From positions 1-35,637 of the forward strand of contig JAUHXR010000057.1 of the NCBI GenBank assembly GCA_030426845.1: a stretch of DNA of 35,637 nucleotides. The letters run 5' to 3'. The notes below the pieces were generated by a model. It was given only the letters and a program-made list of their open reading frames with translations. It was not told where the DNA came from and ran no database searches. The DNA is from Polyangia bacterium (GTDB taxonomy: Bacteria; Myxococcota_A; Polyangia; Polyangiales; Sandaracinaceae). The stretch's first letter is position 1. Every line of letters starts with the position of its first letter. The position numbers and the translations under genes were made by a program. Below are positions 34,133 to 35,637 of this stretch, piece by piece.

Positions 34133-34666
34133 ATGACCTGGCGCGTGCGCGACAGCCTCATGGCCCACGAAGGAAAGACTGCTGCGGAGCCGGAGGGCGA
34201 GATGTCGTCCGCGCCGGTGCGCGGGCCGCGTCGCGGCGCGAGCGCGCCGGACCCGACGGCTCCCGCGGCAAAGGCCCGCGCCCGCGGGGCCGAGGGCGAC
34301 GCAGTGCCGGCCAGCGCAGTGCCAGCCAGCGCTGTGCCGCCCAGCGCCGCGAGCGTTGACGGTGCGAGCCCGGCGACCGCCGCCGACGCGGTGTCTCCGA
34401 GCTCGGACTCTGGAGGCACGGACGCTTCGGCCAAGCCGCCTCGCAAGAAGTCGGGGCCGGGCAGCCGTCCCAACAACGTCCGCCGTCTTCGGGTGGAGCG
34501 GATGATGTCCAAGGCCGAGCTCGCGCGCCGCGCCGGTCTGTCGGTCCTGACCATCGACCGCGTCGAGAAGGGCTACGGCTGCCGCATGGACACCAAGCGC
34601 AAGATCCTCCGGGCGCTCGATCTGAGCCTCGGCGATCGCGTACGGGTGTTCGGCGAGGAAGAGTAG
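34133..34666 (+). CDS. XRE/Cro-type helix-turn-helix regulator
   Basis: A 177-residue DNA-binding protein. The last about 63 residues (115-177) are an XRE-type HTH: VRRLRVERMMSKAELARRAG, LSVLTIDRVEKGYGCRMDTKRKILRALDLS. The first about 110 residues are disordered, Ala/Pro/Ser-rich, with three 15-nt repeats coding VPASA-like units near 34308-34350. The start is uncertain: ATG 34133 (no ribosome-binding site), ATG 34160, or ATG 34202 with a good GGAGGG (34192-34197); the last would shorten only the disordered part. It lies immediately upstream of pilM on the same strand, so it may control the pilM operon as well as itself. TAG stop at 34664-34666. Confidence 0.82.
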   Translation: MTWRVRDSLMAHEGKTAAEPEGEMSSAPVRGPRRGASAPDPTAPAAKARARGAEGDAVPASAVPASAVPPSAASVDGASPATAADAVSPSSDSGGTDASAKPPRKKSGPGSRPNNVRRLRVERMMSKAELARRAGLSVLTIDRVEKGYGCRMDTKRKILRALDLSLGDRVRVFGEEE

Positions 34667-34681
34667 AGCGTCTCGCTCGGG

Positions 34682-34706
34682 GGGCTCGGGCCTGCGCCTC
34701 GAGCCC
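34682..34706 (+). terminator. hairpin after the XRE gene
   Basis: GGGCTCG (34682-34688) pairs with CGAGCCC (34700-34706) across an 11-base loop, 16 bases after the stop codon. No T-tract, so it may only attenuate read-through into pilM. Confidence 0.35.
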
Positions 34707-34838
34707 GCGCCCCGTGAGCCTCAGCGCTCGACACGACCGCCTCCGCGTCGCCCTCCGTGTGGGCACGGCCGGTCGGCTTTGCAGGAAATGGGAACCCCTC
34801 GGATCGATCTGTCATCATGCTCCTCGGAGTGATGGTGG

Positions 34839-35637
34839 ATGTCTGACGGCAAGAACCTGGTCGGCGTAGATATCGGGTCGAGCTCGATCAAGGTCGCCGA
34901 GATCAAGGAGAAGCGGGGCGGCGCGCGCGCGCTGGTCGGCTTCGGCTACCACCCGTTGCCGAGCGAGACGATCGTCGACGGACACATCATGAACACCGGC
35001 GCGGTGGTGGAGGGGCTCAGCAAGCTCTTTCACAAAGCAAAGCGTCGTGACGTCGCGCTCCGGGTCAGCGGCCACTCCGTGATCATCAAGAAGATCACGA
35101 TGCCCCAGATGACCACCGCGGAGCTCGAGGAGCAGATCAACTGGGAGGCCGAGCAGCACATCCCGTTCGATCTGGCCGAGGTGCAGATCGACTGGAACGT
35201 GCTCAACCAGCGCGCCGACCAGGGACAGATGGACGTGCTCCTCGTGGCCGCGAAGAAGGAAGAGATCCACGACCTCACCCAGCTCGCCGTCGAGGCGAAG
35301 CTGAAGCCGCGGGTCGTCGACCTCGACGCCTTCACGGTGCAGAACGCGTTCGAGGCGGGCTACGGCGCGCCGCCGCTCGAGCAGACGGTGGTGCTCATCC
35401 ACGTGGGTGCGTCCCTGACCACGCTTAACATCCTCTCCGAGGGGACGACGTCGTTCACGCGCGACATCGCGAACGGCGGCAACCACATCACCGAGGAGAT
35501 CCAGCGCAGCCTCGGCATCAGCGCCGAGGAGGCCGAGGCCTACAAGTGCGGCGGGGACGGCCGCGGGCTCGTGCCGCGCGAGGTCCCCGAGATCATCACC
35601 CAGGTGGTCGATCAGCTCGCGGGCGAGATCCAGCGCT
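34839..35637 (+). CDS. pilM: type IV pilus assembly protein PilM, 5' part only
   Basis: PilM is the actin-like cytosolic ATPase-fold protein that binds PilN and links the type IV pilus machine to the cell interior. The 266 visible residues begin MSDGKNLVGVDIGSSSIKVAE, the phosphate-1 loop of the actin-like fold. KKITMPQMTTAELEEQINWE, EQHIPFDLAEVQIDWNVL and LLVAAKKEEIHDL follow, all characteristic of PilM. The HVGASLTTLNIL region is the second phosphate-binding loop. The gene runs off the right edge. ATG 34839 is preceded by GGAGTG; the gap to the XRE gene is 172 bp. pilN, pilO, pilP and pilQ would be expected beyond the window. Confidence 0.95.
   Translation, partial: MSDGKNLVGVDIGSSSIKVAEIKEKRGGARALVGFGYHPLPSETIVDGHIMNTGAVVEGLSKLFHKAKRRDVALRVSGHSVIIKKITMPQMTTAELEEQINWEAEQHIPFDLAEVQIDWNVLNQRADQGQMDVLLVAAKKEEIHDLTQLAVEAKLKPRVVDLDAFTVQNAFEAGYGAPPLEQTVVLIHVGASLTTLNILSEGTTSFTRDIANGGNHITEEIQRSLGISAEEAEAYKCGGDGRGLVPREVPEIITQVVDQLAGEIQR

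Noticed and set aside
34755-34785. Possible sigma-54 site upstream of pilM (GGCACGG ... TTTGCAGG)
   Set aside because: No GG-N10-GC spacing fits; the available GG pairs give 8 or 12 bases.

Overview
This is a very GC-rich, gene-dense stretch of bacterial chromosome. It most resembles a myxobacterium-type genome (Myxococcota, possibly Polyangiales/Sandaracinaceae-like). That placement is an inference from the mix of genes: three eukaryotic-like Ser/Thr kinases, two large sigma-54 activators (one with an FHA domain), bactofilins, many lipoproteins, a Cys-rich metzincin-like protein and a pilM start. I see no tRNA, rRNA, CRISPR array, insertion sequence or phage genes.

Layout. 1-565 (-): 5' part of a glutamate-cysteine ligase. 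640-3329 (+): a tightly coupled run of two bactofilins, a PyrE-type phosphoribosyltransferase and a lipoprotein. 3606-7340 (+): a HEAT-repeat lipoprotein, then an FHA-GAF-AAA+ sigma-54 activator, convergent with a Ser/Thr kinase (7400-9007, -). 9094-10861 (+): a small membrane protein, a SurA/parvulin-like lipoprotein and a roadblock-like protein. 10881-12437 (-): an AtoE-type fatty-acid transporter, divergent from a zinc-ribbon, tail-anchored Ser/Thr kinase (12517-13818, +) whose stop codon lies in a 13-bp tandem repeat. 13988-15883 (-): an LpoA/LivJ-like lipoprotein, divergent from a 6-phosphofructo-2-kinase/fructose-2,6-bisphosphatase (15941-17179, +). 17223-20325 (+): three exported HEAT/beta-propeller proteins. 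20283-24997 (-): a DUF4350 - MoxR - DUF58 - rsmA operon. 25172-25342 (+): a 56-residue protein. 25368-28167 (-): a metzincin-like lipoprotein coupled to a degenerate short-chain dehydrogenase. 28334-29701 (+): a third Ser/Thr kinase, convergent with a small Cys-rich lipoprotein. 30076-33733 (-): a LysM/M15-type peptidase and a TPR-GAF sigma-54 activator. 34133-34666 (+): an XRE-type regulator behind an AT-rich control region. 34839-end (+): 5' part of pilM.

Themes. Much of the window is signalling (kinases, FHA, sigma-54 activators) and envelope biology (lipoproteins, HEAT and PQQ-like scaffolds, LysM peptidase, bactofilins, MoxR/DUF58, type IV pilus). Genes within operons are packed with GTGA/ATGA overlaps. 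Several genes that begin a transcription unit instead have a TAnnnT -10-like box only 6-7 nt before the start codon, which suggests leaderless mRNAs. The most unusual items are the bifunctional PFK-2/FBPase-2, an SDR-fold protein that has lost all four catalytic residues, the leaderless-start pattern, the HEAT-rich envelope operon next to the PFK-2 gene, and the AT-rich palindromic region upstream of the regulator beside pilM.
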